Source: Pisaster brevispinus
Lineage: Eukaryota > Echinodermata > Asteroidea > Forcipulatida > Asteriidae
Assembly (NCBI GenBank): GCA_023634235.1
Contig: JAMKCF010000012.1
Location: 17,307,884 to 17,371,883, forward strand
Length of the DNA stretch: 64,000 nucleotides
Direction: 5' to 3'
Below the pieces are notes generated by a model. The model was given only the letters and a program-made list of their open reading frames with translations, searched no databases and was not told the origin of the DNA. The position numbers and the translations under genes are program-made. Positions 45,279-56,933 of this stretch are shown here, piece after piece (within the stretch, counting starts at the first letter, position 1; the number at the start of each line of letters is the position of its first letter).

Positions 45279-45457
45279 ACAGACCTTTTGGATGCACTGA
45301 CGTCATACAGCCGCCATCATAGAGGTAAAACGGTGACGAAACAGTGGTAGCGCACAGATGTGTACACGCGGCGCAAAGGATTGACCAATGAACAACCTCC
45401 TTTTGACCTCTGGGCGAGGGCGCCCTACTGATATGACGTCATGTGCATAACGTCTAT
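45279..45457 (+). mobile_element. TGACGTCA-ended MITE, copy 2
   Basis: Same order of blocks as 14224-14399: GCACTGACGTCATACAGCCG, GGTAAAACGGTGACGAAACA, CCTCCTTTTGACCTCTGGGC, ATGACGTCATGTGCATAA. The interior (GAGGTAAAACGGTGACG) is well conserved, so both copies are fairly young. No ORF. Confidence 0.75.
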
Positions 45458-46253
45458 AATGGAAGAAGATGAAGAAGGATGTGTAGGGCCTATGGGTGTG
45501 CATCAATAAGAGTGTTTCATTCAACGAGGCGAAGCCGACTGGAACATCAACAAGCGACGAATAAACTCTCAAGCGTTGCTTACTGAAATGGCGTCGTCCA
45601 GTGCATACGTCACATTTCAGCCCGAGTTTCCCATCATGCCCCTGCCTGTGCTAATGTGTTATACGATCCGATTAAAAATTAAATTCAGTTTATCTATACG
45701 TGAAAACGCAATGTGTTATCCATTGTATAGCATTACAAAAAATCTTCATACAAATCCTTTTAAAAAGTACATCTCAACTGGGCAATATTTGCACAAAATT
45801 CAAGTAAATGAGTGAGAGAGAATCACAAAAACAAGACGAGCCTATAGTTAGATTACATTGTAAAATGGCCCTATTTTGCTGCATGCCAAGATAGGGTCTA
45901 AAGATTTTACTCCTTTGTGTTGATTTTATATTTGATGGGAATATCTCAAAAAATCAACTGTTAACCTATAAAGAAGTGAACAGAAAAGCAAGTTTAAGTG
46001 TCAGCAAATTGATTTCAAGGGGGCTGATGAAAGACTTTTCGATAATGTTTTGAGTATTTTTGAATATTAGCATCTAGGCATTGGTTGAAACAAAGAGCAA
46101 TAATTATTTAGCCCCTTTTCGAAACCACGTATTGGACTTGGGCATTGTCTTATGTCCCGTTAGTTATTAATTAAAACACGTGCACTTTCCTACGGGGCTT
46201 GGAAAAGGGACTGTGTGGTGCACTCTGCATGCTCCTATACAGCTGCGCGATGC

Positions 46254-46468
46254 GTGGTCCCAGAGCCGTATAAAATTACGGCTCTCTGCGACCATGCATA
46301 ATACGGCTCTGCGTGGTCCTTTTAAATAGCGCCCTCAATATAAAAGTGCCTTCAATATAATTATCCGGCGGCCGCCGGATAATAAATGGCGGCCGCCGGA
46401 TAATTAAGCGGCAGCCGCCTGATAATTAAGTGGCGGCCGCCAGATATATGTGGCGGCCGCCAGATAAA
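46254..46468. repeat. Palindrome array around GCGGCCGC
   Basis: 46361-46468 carries five units of the palindromic word GGCGGCCGCC (one changed to GGCAGCCGCC), separated by short AT linkers such as GGATAATAAAT and AGATATATG; the first unit is the perfect TATCCGGCGGCCGCCGGATA. Just before it, 46254-46320 has facing copies of GTGGTCC and AGAGCCGTATAAAATTACGGCTCT. TATCCGGCTTCCGT then occurs twice at 46542-46562. In AT-rich DNA this GC-rich cluster stands out. Confidence 0.85.
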
Positions 46469-47255
46469 TGGTACCAAAAAAAATATTCTCGCGCTCATGA
46501 AAAAAATATTTCACTTCTTATCTCCTGGCACTATCCGGCTTCCGTACTATCCGGCTTCCGTAATATAGCAATATGTAGGTGTAGTTGTATGATAAAAACA
46601 ATTGCTAGACTGTTTCCCTGTCCTTTTATCCGCAAGGATAAGGACAGGCACCTGGCGCCTGGCGTACTGAAACAAAAAGGAGCAGAGTCTAAGAGGTTTT
46701 TTTCGCAAGGCTGTTAGTTTCCTGTGGTGATTGATCGAGGTAATTGTTTGATCGATTCAGAAAATAAAAATAATAATGGAAATGTTGTATTTTCTAAAGA
46801 ACACAGAGAGATACACACACACAGAGACGTGTTGGCAGGAAATAATGAAATTGGGCCCAGATGTTGTACCATTTAATATCGGCTAATAATTTATGCATAA
46901 TGAATGGTCCGTGTGCGAACTTGACCAAAATGGGAGAGCGGCCGGGTTTGCGGATGGGTTGCGAGCCAGGTCACCAAGTTGGTGCCGCACGTGTTTCGTG
47001 CCGCACGTCAACGTTGTTTTCGTTGGGCACGTTTTCGTAAATCATCAGCCGCGCTTTCATACCTTGCGTTCGTTCATCCTCTTTCAAAAATAATATGTGA
47101 AATAAATCAAATTGTGAAATACGAACAAAATAAAAAAATCGTACCACCTTAGTATGATCACCGGGCCGAAAAAGGGCCGTACGAAAATTTGCAGCCCGAT
47201 CTGTACAGGCACCTGGGAGTTTTTCTTACACAAACAGACACATGACTTTAGTATA

Positions 47256-47305
47256 TAGATAGATATAGCATTAGTATATAGATAGTATATAGATAGATTG
47301 AAAGG
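47256..47305 (+). repeat. TATAGATAG microsatellite
   Basis: Short irregular repeats of AGTATATAGATAGATA. No gene. Confidence 0.8.
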
Positions 47306-47899
47306 TACCTCTTAAACACACCCATGTATATTAATGTATAGCCCACGTTTATCGTAGAAGTATGATCAGCCACCCCCGCCCCCCCCCCCCCCACCTTCGC
47401 CAGCAATCGTACAAACAAATTTTGCCCCCGCCATCCAAAAGGGCCTGAGAGTACAGTACACATAGCTGCACGCAAGCAACTAACGCCGCACCCTTCCCTG
47501 TGGATATGTTCAGTGCGTATCCCAGTCGTCTAAGTGTGATTTCTTCACGTGGAAAAAGCAGTCGTGCCTGACTAATTTGTACGGGGTTAAAGTTGACACA
47601 CAAGACGCGCGTAAGATATCCTTGTTCCCACGAGCAACGCGCTGTATCGACCCCTGTTGTCATAAAACCCATGGCTCCTGCAGAAACGTGACACGTTTAT
47701 TAAATGTGTTTCCGAATTAAACTTGAGCTGTAACGTCGAAAGTATGAGGCCATGTTCATTATCAACAATCTGACTACTCACAGCCGAAGAATTACTCACA
47801 GCCATTCTGGTTTTTTTTCACATCCCTGTGTGGAGACATTGTGTTTTTCTTTCCTTCGTTCCTGTACTTTACCTCTTCCCGTTATATATTGTGTAAACA

Positions 47900-48040
47900 A
47901 AATTGTGGGCCTTGGTTCGATCCATGTCTCAAACCGGAGCCTTGTATGTGAATTGAGTTTCCACCTGATTGCGAGGGTTTTCCCCATCCGGGAAGTTTCC
48001 TCGAACAGCTGAACATTTTCTCTTTCAGTTTGTGCCTGTT
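47900..48040 (+). mobile_element. SINE fragment, TTTTCCCCATCCGGG tail family
   Basis: CTTGGTTCGATCCATG resembles a B box and is followed by GAGTTTCCACCTGATTGC and GGGTTTTCCCCATCCGGG with GTTTCCTC. The same order is seen at 49186-49400 and 52008-52230. Confidence 0.5.
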
Positions 48041-48559
48041 TCTTCGTCAGTGTTTGCTCATTCTGTTTGCGCTGTTGAATGAACAATAACAGATGTAGGC
48101 CGGCCGACGTCACGAACTGTGTAAATATAGATACCGACCTGTGTTCGTGTAGCTCTCGGTTACGTCACAGTCAAAAGGCCCAAATTGTACTAATAAACAA
48201 CAGAACTTACGCACATGACGTCAATTGAATAGTAGGTCAAACGGACTCGTTCATTGGCCATTCCTTAGCCTGAACATCTGACGTCACACTTCGAGGCTCG
48301 TGAATAACGCCAGATACCAGCCTTGAGCGCCTGGCGGGATCCCGCCAGATGTACCTTTGATCTCGCATCCATTCACAAGGCGGATATTCGTGGTCTACAC
48401 ACACGTGTACACACAATACATTGTGAATAAAACAACATAAAATACAAATTGAACACGCGCGCAGCAGCAGACGATCGAAAACTTCAAATGATAATTTTCA
48501 TGCTGATGGTTTAGCTGACAAACACGTCACATCGGAGCAGACCAATCATAACCAGTCTA

Positions 48560-48677
48560 GCCAATCATGTGCGCCCGGCGCATACAAAGTTAATATGTGC
48601 GTTTTCATTGTTTCATCGTTGTTTTTTAAAATATCTCTAAGATGGCGGCTGGATGACGTCAGTGCATGAGGTCTATT
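48560..48677 (+). mobile_element. Partial MITE with ATGACGTCAGTGCATGAGGTCTA end
   Basis: Right end reads GGCGGCTGGATGACGTCAGT followed by GCATGAGGTCTA, matching the inverted termini of the elements at 14224-14399 and 45279-45457. A facing end (GCACATGACGTCAATTG) is at 48211-48227, so a larger 0.48-kb relative may span 48200-48677. Confidence 0.5.
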
Positions 48678-48701
48678 CATGGGCATTTAAGTTCAGTATT
48701 T

Positions 48702-48800
48702 AGGAGTACCGAAGTACCGAAGTACCAAGTACCAAGTACCAGTACAAAGTACCAAGTTTCACTAGTACCAAGTACCAAGTACTAAGTGCCAAGTTTGCAC
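48702..48800 (+). repeat. GTACCAA simple repeat
   Basis: Irregular repeats of AGTACCGA and AGTACCAA. A minus-strand frame reads through it but has no other support. Confidence 0.85.
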
Positions 48801-49185
48801 TCTGATAAATAATTATGTGGGGGATGGGTTTAATGATCATTAAATTTACTCGTAATGACCATGTTCTGTTTAAATGGAACCAAAGTGTCCTAAAAAGGGG
48901 GAGTGTCTTACACTGCAACCTGCAGGCCTTGAAGGTACCTGTATAGAGAACATGATGAAGAGATATCAGTTTTAGGGGCCACGATCGTACAAGGGGAACA
49001 TACATTTCAATTTTTGCCAAATTTTCTTGACAATAAAACACTGTTTCCTGTGCTGCCGTGATGCTCCATTTACATGCAGTGCAGCTGGTTACCTCCAGGC
49101 TGCCATCAAAGATTGCCTCGTGTGACTAATGGTGTTCCTCTGCCGTTTTCTCTGGGGGTAGACCCCGTTACAAATTCCGGACCCA

Positions 49186-49400
49186 AGCATTGCATGGGCG
49201 GATTTGGTCTTTCAGTCTGAACCTGGTTCGATTGCACGGGTATTTTTTTTTTCTCGGGGGTTTCCTCCACTGATCTCTATTATACTGTCAGTATAATAGA
49301 GATCAGTGGTTTCCTCCCGCCGGCCCTATCGAAGATGCAGGGATAATGGTTCAACCATGGAAACGAGGTTGTGCTTGACGTAAGATAATTATGAACACAC
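49186..49400 (+). mobile_element. SINE fragment interrupted by a palindromic insertion
   Basis: The left part has GAACCTGGTTCGATTGCACG (B-box-like). The tail word GTTTCCTC(C) appears on both sides of the 41-bp insertion at 49268-49308, which is its target duplication. The uninterrupted tail should read GGGGGTTTCCTCCCGCC, as in related copies. Confidence 0.55.
49268..49308. mobile_element. 41-bp palindromic insertion with 8-bp target duplication
   Basis: CACTGATCTCTATTATACTG, a single T, then the exact complement: a perfect 20-bp-arm palindrome. The flanking 8 bp are GTTTCCTC on both sides (49260-49267 and 49309-49316). The shorter relative is at 26329-26365, so two independent insertions of one family are shown by two different target duplications. 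Confidence 0.92.
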
Positions 49401-50030
49401 ACTGCGCATGCGGACTACTGTGCGGACTTCCCTCCCATCTCAACCGCACACCACAGAGACGACGTAAGTGATGGAGACAGTGTGATAAAAAGGCCGATTG
49501 CAAATCATGAATGGACATTTGTCTGACGGAACTCGACGGTACGCATTCCAAAGTGCACTATTTGTAAAATTTTATTCGTCATTTCCTTATCATTCATCGG
49601 TCTTTTTGAGCAGCGGTTCGAGAGTTGACGAGCCATCGTTTGCTGGTTTGCCGGGTGTGCAGATTATTGACGGACGATAATGCCAGTATTTGGTGGGTCG
49701 CTGCAGTGCAGTCGTGTGAGCAGTAGGCATAAGAAAGATCCGCATGATGTAAGATGGTATTCACTCATTATTTAGTTATGTTGAAACCGAGAATATTAGC
49801 CTTATTTCACTTTAGATATTGTGTTCGTTTCGGCATCTGCCAGTCATTTCTATCACTATCAGTATCATTCATTGAAATGTTTTAAAATGTCTCTCTTCAC
49901 ATCAGACATGCATTATTAACACTAACAGTAAAACACAGTTTGAGTTTGAAAAATAGAATTAGCTCATCATAGCTGTTGCAAACTGCTTACCAACCAAAGG
50001 ACCTATGGTATAAATCTAAATGCAAAAAAA

Positions 50031-50684
50031 TAGTTAGTGGCCTGACATTTCAACCCTAGCACTAGCAGAGTCTTTCTCGAAGTCGAAGGCTAAATGACAA
50101 GACTACAAACATAAACAGGTACATAGCATAGGCCTAACATTACTGATGTAACAAAAGCAGTCAAGTGGAAATGATGATGCAAAGGGCATTGAGGCACTAG
50201 GAAACCACAGAGAGATTGTTCATCTGAGTAGAGAGAAATTATGGATAAGACATCTCCAGACCATTCAACCCCAATGATTGTCTGAACATCCACGAAGGAA
50301 ATGACTAATAACTTTTTGTCTTTGCCTTCTCCTTTTCACCACAGATAAGCCCCCCAGTCTGCCTCATTCACCAATTGTACCTTTCTCTCCCTCTCCCCAT
50401 CATTGACTTTGTCCTTTGTGTTCCCCACCTCTTGTGGTCAACCATCCCCTTCCATCCCCTTCCATCCCCTTCCCCCATCCCCCTCCCCCATCCCCCTCCC
50501 TTTTGTTACCCTCCTATCTGTTCAGCCACCTGCTTTCTCTGTTTTTTCCTCGGCATCATCTATTTCCACTTGACTGCTTTTGTTACATCAGTAATGTATA
50601 CATGTACACTGTTTATGTTTGTAGTCTTGTCATTTCGCCTTCGAGAAAGACTCTGCTAGGGTCGAAACGTCAGGCCACTAACTA
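50031..50684. mobile_element. Foldback element, TAGTTAGTGGCCTGAC ends, long copy
   Basis: Starts TAGTTAGTGGCCTGACATTT and ends CGTCAGGCCACTAACTA. Both arms, about 130 bp, carry CTAGCAGAGTCTTTCTCGAAG, GACAAGACTACAAACATAAACA and CAAAAGCAGTCAAGTGGAAA in mirror order. The middle is a CT-rich tract of CCATCCCCTTC repeats (50440-50500). The same flank (GAAAAATAGAATTAGCT, ACCAACCAAAGGACCTATGG) precedes this copy and the one at 53180, so the true element may begin about 90 bp earlier. Confidence 0.8.
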
Positions 50685-52007
50685 TTTTTTTACAGTTTGA
50701 GTTTGTAGGTTTTTAAAAAAATAAACTATTTAATTTGGTCCTACTAAATACCGTCAACACACCATCAACACGATCAGTACCGTCAACACACCGTCAACAC
50801 ACCCAAAATACGTTCTAATTCAACAAAAGAGGCATAGAATTGTTAAATTTGGGCTAAAGGAGAAGTTCCATTGGTTTAGGTCACATTTCACTTATGAAAA
50901 TGGAGGTTTTTCTTCACACACAAAAATTATTTCTAAGCAGAGTAGACGTTGGCTGCCATCTTGCCTTCTAACTGAGCTTGGACTGTACCATTCATGTATG
51001 GGTGTGCGGTAATGCAATTATTATGCCATGGACAACAGAGGGCGCCTTGCTGCAGACCTGAGACACGGGTGTGGCAGGAGATTTTGTAGTTAATCAAAAT
51101 TATCAAAATTATTTAAGGTTCCAATACTGCTTCTGTTGAATTATAACGTTGTTTGGATGTGTTGACGGTGTGTTGACGGTACAATTCGTGTTGACGGTAT
51201 TTAGTAGGACCCATGAATTATGATGATTAAAGCAATGTCATACTTTGGTAATGACACCGAAAAGTGTGTACAATTTATATGAAATGCCCCCTTTCATTAG
51301 AAATCAATAAAAAAACATTTGAATCTGAGAAAAAAAAAGTTTTTCTGACTTCGTTCACATCCTCGCAGCCAAGTGTAAATTATGCCTCTTTCAAGACGAT
51401 ATGCTCCATCGAATACATCAACCTTTTTTCCTCGATATTTTAAGGATACGTAAGTCTGAAATTGATATACATGAATGTAAGTAATCTGATTCCCATCTCA
51501 TGAATTCTAAGTCACGACAACAATTTTTGGTGCAGAGCCAGACTAACAGTCACGGTAAAATTATCAAGTCCCGAAAAACAGTCCACTTCTCAGAAGTTCG
51601 AACACATGCCAGATTTGCACAGTCTATATAAAGCCAAGGAATAAAAGAGCAACAATATAAGGCTACGTTGTATTATTAGAGTGGTGGGGTCAAGCCATTG
51701 CCACTGGCAAGGCCCTTTATTTTATGACCACAACCCTGCAGTTGTGGGTACGTGCATAGACTTTACTGAGTAGACTTGGGACCGGTATGTATTGGTTGTG
51801 TTACACATTGTTAGCACCCACATAAGCTTGCCAGACAACAACAGTCATACCATGGCCTTCCTCCATGGTCATACATAGCTAAATTGGATATGAATGAGTG
51901 CCGAAGTCACGTTAGCCAACTGGTCTTAAACTGCTAAGCTATCGTTGATTTATAAGACTAGTGAAACTCTACTTGTTTTAAAAACCGCAATGTACAGGTT
52001 TCAATTA

Positions 52008-52230
52008 GGAGATCAGGTTGGCATAGTGGTTTCTTCCCCTCCTGCCTTTCACCTCTGTGGAACCCAGTTTGAATCCCGCCTCGGACAGAACCCCAGCCAC
52101 ATATTGTGGACTATGTTTTCAGTCCCTACCCTATTGCATAGAGTTTTTCCCATTTGGGATTTTCCTCCCCTAATAGTGAACAATACATGACTGTCCGCTG
52201 CTCATCCTGTTTTTAATACGTGGACATTTA
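52008..52230 (+). mobile_element. tRNA-like SINE, TTTTCCCATTTGGGATTTTCC tail
   Basis: GGTTGGCATAGTGGTTTC (A-box-like) and CAGTTTGAATCCCGCC (B box) are 50 bp apart, then a body ending TTTTCCCATTTGGGATTTTC. Member of the family seen at 47900 and 49186. Confidence 0.6.
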
Positions 52231-52915
52231 AATGTTCTTAAATTAATCACAAAATCCATGGCTAAATTCAGTTGATTTTAATCTGCTCTGTGGGAAAATC
52301 CTGCCAATCTTCTCGCAACAGAGCCAAAACCTAAGATCAGTGGTGCATGAATTTTCAGCCTTGAGGCTTGTTATAAATTGTGTGTCATGATTTATTTATT
52401 ACTGGCAGTATACATGTAGGTAAACTACACTGTTAAGCCTACATCACACATGTTGTCACCTCTTTTTAGAGTTGGATTGCAAATGACCCTTTTTTAACTC
52501 GTCACAGGTTTTGTTGTGTTTTTACACACCATATACACATGTATACCACATTGAATAAGTGAAAAGGGTACAATGGATATATGTGTAGGACCAAATAATC
52601 TTCCATAATAGATACATTGTAGGTTGCAATATGACGTAAATCGGCCATCTTTACGGGCAATTTGGAACACGCAGTCCTACGTTTCGCGTGAGAACGGCAT
52701 GCAGCACGCGCACATTTCACAAAACTGAGTAAACAGCGCGTGCTGCATTAATAATTTGAGCAATTGACGCACCTGCAAGCCAAAATGCCCATAAAGATAG
52801 CATCTATTGGGAACTATCAATTTTGTTTTAAAGCTTTTAGAGTCTTGTTTCTATTCTGTCATATCTGTCGTGGAAGGATGTGGCCTCATTAGATCATCAC
52901 ATTTTATTGGGACCT

Positions 52916-53074
52916 ATTGACCCCTTGCACAACGCACAGCACACCTACACGCACCTATCCTGTCCGCCATTTTGTGAGTCAAAATCTTGCACGAAGGAAT
53001 TGACTTTAAAAAAAATGATGGAAATGGTATGCGCATTGTTTTGGAGGCGCGTTCCGCGTTGTGCAAGGGGTCTA
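52916..53074. mobile_element. MITE with ACCCCTTGCAC ends, copy 1
   Basis: Starts ATTGACCCCTTGCACAACGC and ends GCGTTGTGCAAGGGGTCTAT. The interior has CTGTCCGCCATTTTGTGAGT and GAAGGAATTGAC. The second copy is at 63139-63295. No coding support for the frame that crosses it. Confidence 0.8.
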
Positions 53075-53179
53075 TTGTAGAACTTAGAAGTCTGTATTTT
53101 CAACATTAAATGAAAAATAGAATTAGCTGTTGCAAACTGCTTACCAACCAAAAGGACCTATGGTATAAATGCAGAGAAA

Positions 53180-53359
53180 TAGTTAGTGGCCTGCTGTTTC
53201 GACCCTAGCAGAGTCTTTTTCAAAGGCTAAATGACAACACCACAAACATAAACAGGTATACTGCTTTTGTTACACCAGTATACCTGTTTATGTTTGTAGT
53301 GTTGTCATTTAGCCTTTGAGAAAGACTCTGCTAGGGTTGTAACGTCAGGCCACTAACTA
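53180..53359. mobile_element. Foldback element, TAGTTAGTGGCCTG ends, short copy
   Basis: 180 bp, almost entirely two facing arms: TAGTTAGTGGCCTGCTGTTT and CGTCAGGCCACTAACTA, with AAACATAAACAGGTATAC and GTATACCTGTTTATGTTT meeting at the centre. A single-arm fragment of the same family is at 58809-58852. Confidence 0.85.
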
Positions 53360-53890
53360 CATTGGTTTTTTTTGTATTTTCAACATATTTAGGCAGTGTA
53401 CAGGGTGTACATGTACCTGTGTAGGGTGTATGTACAGTACCTGTTTACACCAGGCTCGAAGAATAGAAGATGACTCAACTACAAACACATTAATTGCCCA
53501 CACATAAAACACCAGCATTGAATTATCATTCATCATATCCGTATTGAACATTTTGATGTTATCAGATTGTTACAGGGTACACAGAGAGTTATGTACACAT
53601 TTTAGTTAATCATTGGTTAACAGGGCATTAATATTTCATACTTCAAAAATGTAGCTCCACATACCTTCTTGCAGGGATAATACTGAGTGTTTGAAGACAC
53701 CCCATTGGGTGTGATAAAGCCCAAGAGGAACTAAGAACTGCATATTATTATGCTGTCAGCACATCAGAATGTTACAAATTAAAAGTACAGTCTGTTTGTG
53801 TAGGATGTCACTCATGGACCATTTTAAATTGTTTGCAAAAAGTTTTAAATGATTTTTATCTATTTTTTAAAATTTAAAACACATACATCA

Positions 53891-53891
<1 letters not shown>

Positions 53892-53926
<35 letters not shown>
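53892..53926 (+). repeat. Five copies of a 7-bp unit (ACACGGT)
   Basis: Exact heptamer tandem repeat, flanked by ACATACATCAT and ACATGC. Confidence 0.95.
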
Positions 53927-53929
<3 letters not shown>

Positions 53930-55839
53930 TGCATTGTAATGTATTGGTGTATGTTTTTAGTTTATACATGACACAAACATTTTGTTTAAATGTGAAAGTC
54001 TACACAAAGGAACTATGATTTGAATGCAGCAAATCTTGACACCACCCTCCCCCCCCCCTCCAGTCATAAAGTATGTATCAGGGTCCTCAGGATTTTAAAA
54101 AACTGGGGGCATTCTTGACCCAACTTTTTGACGTTTTGTCGAAGCACGCTGAATTGAAACAAGGTTTTTCGGAATGTTTTCTACATGTACTTGGTGTTTA
54201 ATGATCTTGGTTTTAAAAGCCGCACTGTGCAATCTGGAGGTGGTTTTATTGATGTTTTTTGTGGGGAAAAAAGGGGGGAGGTGTATCAACCAAAATATGC
54301 AGGTATCTACATGCAATTTGCTTGTATTGGCCCGATACGCTAGCTTGTGCATGGGGAGAACCCTGCTTGTGGTGTACAGTTGATAATGTACGTACAGTCG
54401 TACACTACACCAGGGCTCAAAATTAACATTGGATTGCAGGCCCAAGGCCAGTGTTTTTAGCATTGGGCGAGTAAACTCCTGACAGGACAAGTCTGGCGGT
54501 CTTGTGTGATTGAATAAAAATACCTCAACCAATCTTTATTTCTAAAAAATTATGTTCAAAATGTTAACACTGAGTCTGATAAATATCTTTCAATTCTGTT
54601 AAGTTTTTATGAAAGTTGTACCCACAAGTAAATATAAAAACAGTTTAATCCTGACACTGTTTAGTTTTTTTTTCTCATTTTGATTCTAGTCTTGTGAATA
54701 AATTTCTGGTCCAGCAAAAGTTTTGAGCTACAAGCCCTGCAGTCTGGTTAATTTTTTCCCCCAAATTCAAGCACTGTATACACACATGCCGTGAGTGGCT
54801 GAAACTAACCGATCTATGGGGAGACTCAAGCTTGTTACATCATGGAGTCCATTTCTACCTCCATGGTTACATGTATGACAAATCATCTGAGCCATGCGCC
54901 TTACTGTTTCCTTCTTTTGGAAAAATATGTGAATAAATTTACTGGAGGCAGACCTGTTTTATTAGGAACAGGGAAATCTTAAGTAAGAAACTCTTTGTGA
55001 TAGCAAAAAAAAAAAAAAACCTAACATACATGTATCAAATTTTTAATAGGTTTTTTCGTTGAATGAAAATTGCAGACAGTTCCCCTCCTCAACCCTTCCC
55101 TCCTTAAAAAAGAATACATGTACATCCAGCTAACTCACTGACAGTGGACAATTGCTGCTTGGCAACAAATGACAAATATTTACTTCAGCTCTTGACCATG
55201 TATTCCTACGGTATCCTATGTACACAACTACTATTGTTGTCTCAGCACTGTTAACGCTGTGTTGAGAACGGGCATCATTTTTTTTCAGCAGTGCAATATT
55301 GCTGTGTTTTTCGACACCTTCATAGAATGGACATTTAGTAAATACAACTAAACAAACAAGTTTACTGAAATTCTATACATGTAGTGCACTGCACGTACAT
55401 TTTATGAACATTTGAATTTTTATATAATTTTTTTTATAATTTTAGGTAGAATATGATTGTGTTGTGAAGGTTTGCTCCATGCCTTTACATGTTTTTTTTC
55501 TTTCTTGGAAACTATCTTCTGTTGTTTTTTTACAGCAAGGCTGGTATAGTTAGTTGATATTTTCAGGCATAGCAAGATAAATATTAATATCAATATTTAT
55601 CATTGTAAATTATCGTTCTGTGCCATTTAAAAAAAAAAATTCAACAGCTGTTGCTTGTCCACATGTTGGCAGACGATAACACAAAACAAACAAAATTATT
55701 CATGTTTGTTGATCTTCTTTGCGAAACATTTCAACAGGCCTTTTTATCAGACAGGCCACGTAAGCCTTTGTCTAAGGTCTCTCAAAACACACCTCATGTC
55801 AAAAGCATAAATTTAGTTCCTCTTAACTGAATTTTTCTT

Positions 55840-55923
55840 CTGGTGCGTTCCCCTTTTGTTTTTTCTCTTCCTTTGTTACAGCGCCTTAAGCACCTTCGGT
55901 GGATTTGTGCACTTTATAAGACT

Positions 55924-56016
<93 letters not shown>
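55840..56016 (+). mobile_element. SINE 3' end with a 91-bp (ATT)n tail
   Basis: AGCGCCTTAAGCACCTTCGG, TGGATTTGTGCACTTTATAA and GACTTC are followed by about thirty ATT units (55926-56016). I recall this tail as typical of a marine invertebrate SINE. The long polyleucine and polyasparagine frames through it are artefacts of the microsatellite. Confidence 0.75.
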
Positions 56017-56017
<1 letters not shown>

Positions 56018-56789
56018 GCTTGGTGTAGCCTTGATTGGCGATGTTTATTTTGTTAAAGAAGTCACCGATATCTACTTGGGACTTGTCCACATTTTTGTTC
56101 CTTTTTCTGGTTGTGATTTGAATATTCTTGAGCCAAAACACACGGGGAATGCCTTAATATAAGGATAAGCCAATCAAGACTAAGCTTGGTGTAGTAGTAA
56201 CCCTATCAAACAGTTCCATATTATACTGCTGAAATTCTCCCTTTGTAGGGCAAGGTCATTTTTGTGTTGCAAAGGTTGCTTCCATTGGAAAACCTTGGAG
56301 GTCTACGGGGAAACTGTTGATAAGGCACCAAGGCCAAGACCAGGGCAACCTGCACTCTGACTTTGTTTCAATTTACAGAAAATCACAGCCACAATCTACG
56401 ATACCTACAGTATATTTTAATTTCTTGGCGGCCATGTTACAATGTAGAACAACAGTTTGAAAGCAACTGATTACATGTAACAGTTAATCTCTTTATTTTA
56501 AAATATGTAAATCAATTAATCAGCGCTGTGTCCAAGAAGATTAACAAGTACTTGAGTTTGTGGCAAGATCTGCAACTAGAGCTGCTGAATATTACCAGTT
56601 GTTCATCTGATGTCTTTGTAACAAGAGGGTGTAGGTGTACAACAAATTTACATTTATCATGTACTTGTCTGATTGTTGCTGTGCACATTTGTAGGCTACG
56701 TACCATAATCCATCACAAGATCACCAAGCAAGGCACTGGGGACTTCGTGTGTCATGTTTGATTGCCAGAAAAGAACATTCATGTGTACA

Positions 56790-56933
56790 TAGACTGTGCA
56801 AGTCTCGCGCGTATTTGAATATTTGGGATCCGTTAAAGCGCGTGAGTTTGTTTCTCTCACGCGTTAAAGCAATGTACGTGGGACCACAGTGGTCCCAAAA
56901 ACGTTCGAATACGCGCGAAACTTGCATGGTCTA
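56790..56933 (+). mobile_element. TAGACTGTGCAAGTCTCGCG family MITE, copy 3
   Basis: 144 bp, differing from the 14082-14225 copy at only a handful of positions (for example GGGACCACAGTGGTCCC for GGGACCAAAGTGGTCCC). Termini and length are the same. The near identity indicates recent activity of the family. Confidence 0.9.

Noticed and set aside
46361..46468. CRISPR-like repeats
   Set aside because: Repeats are palindromic but spacers are only a few AT-rich bases and the genome is eukaryotic.
55843..56141. Polyleucine and polyasparagine proteins on the two strands
   Set aside because: Both come from the (ATT)n microsatellite.
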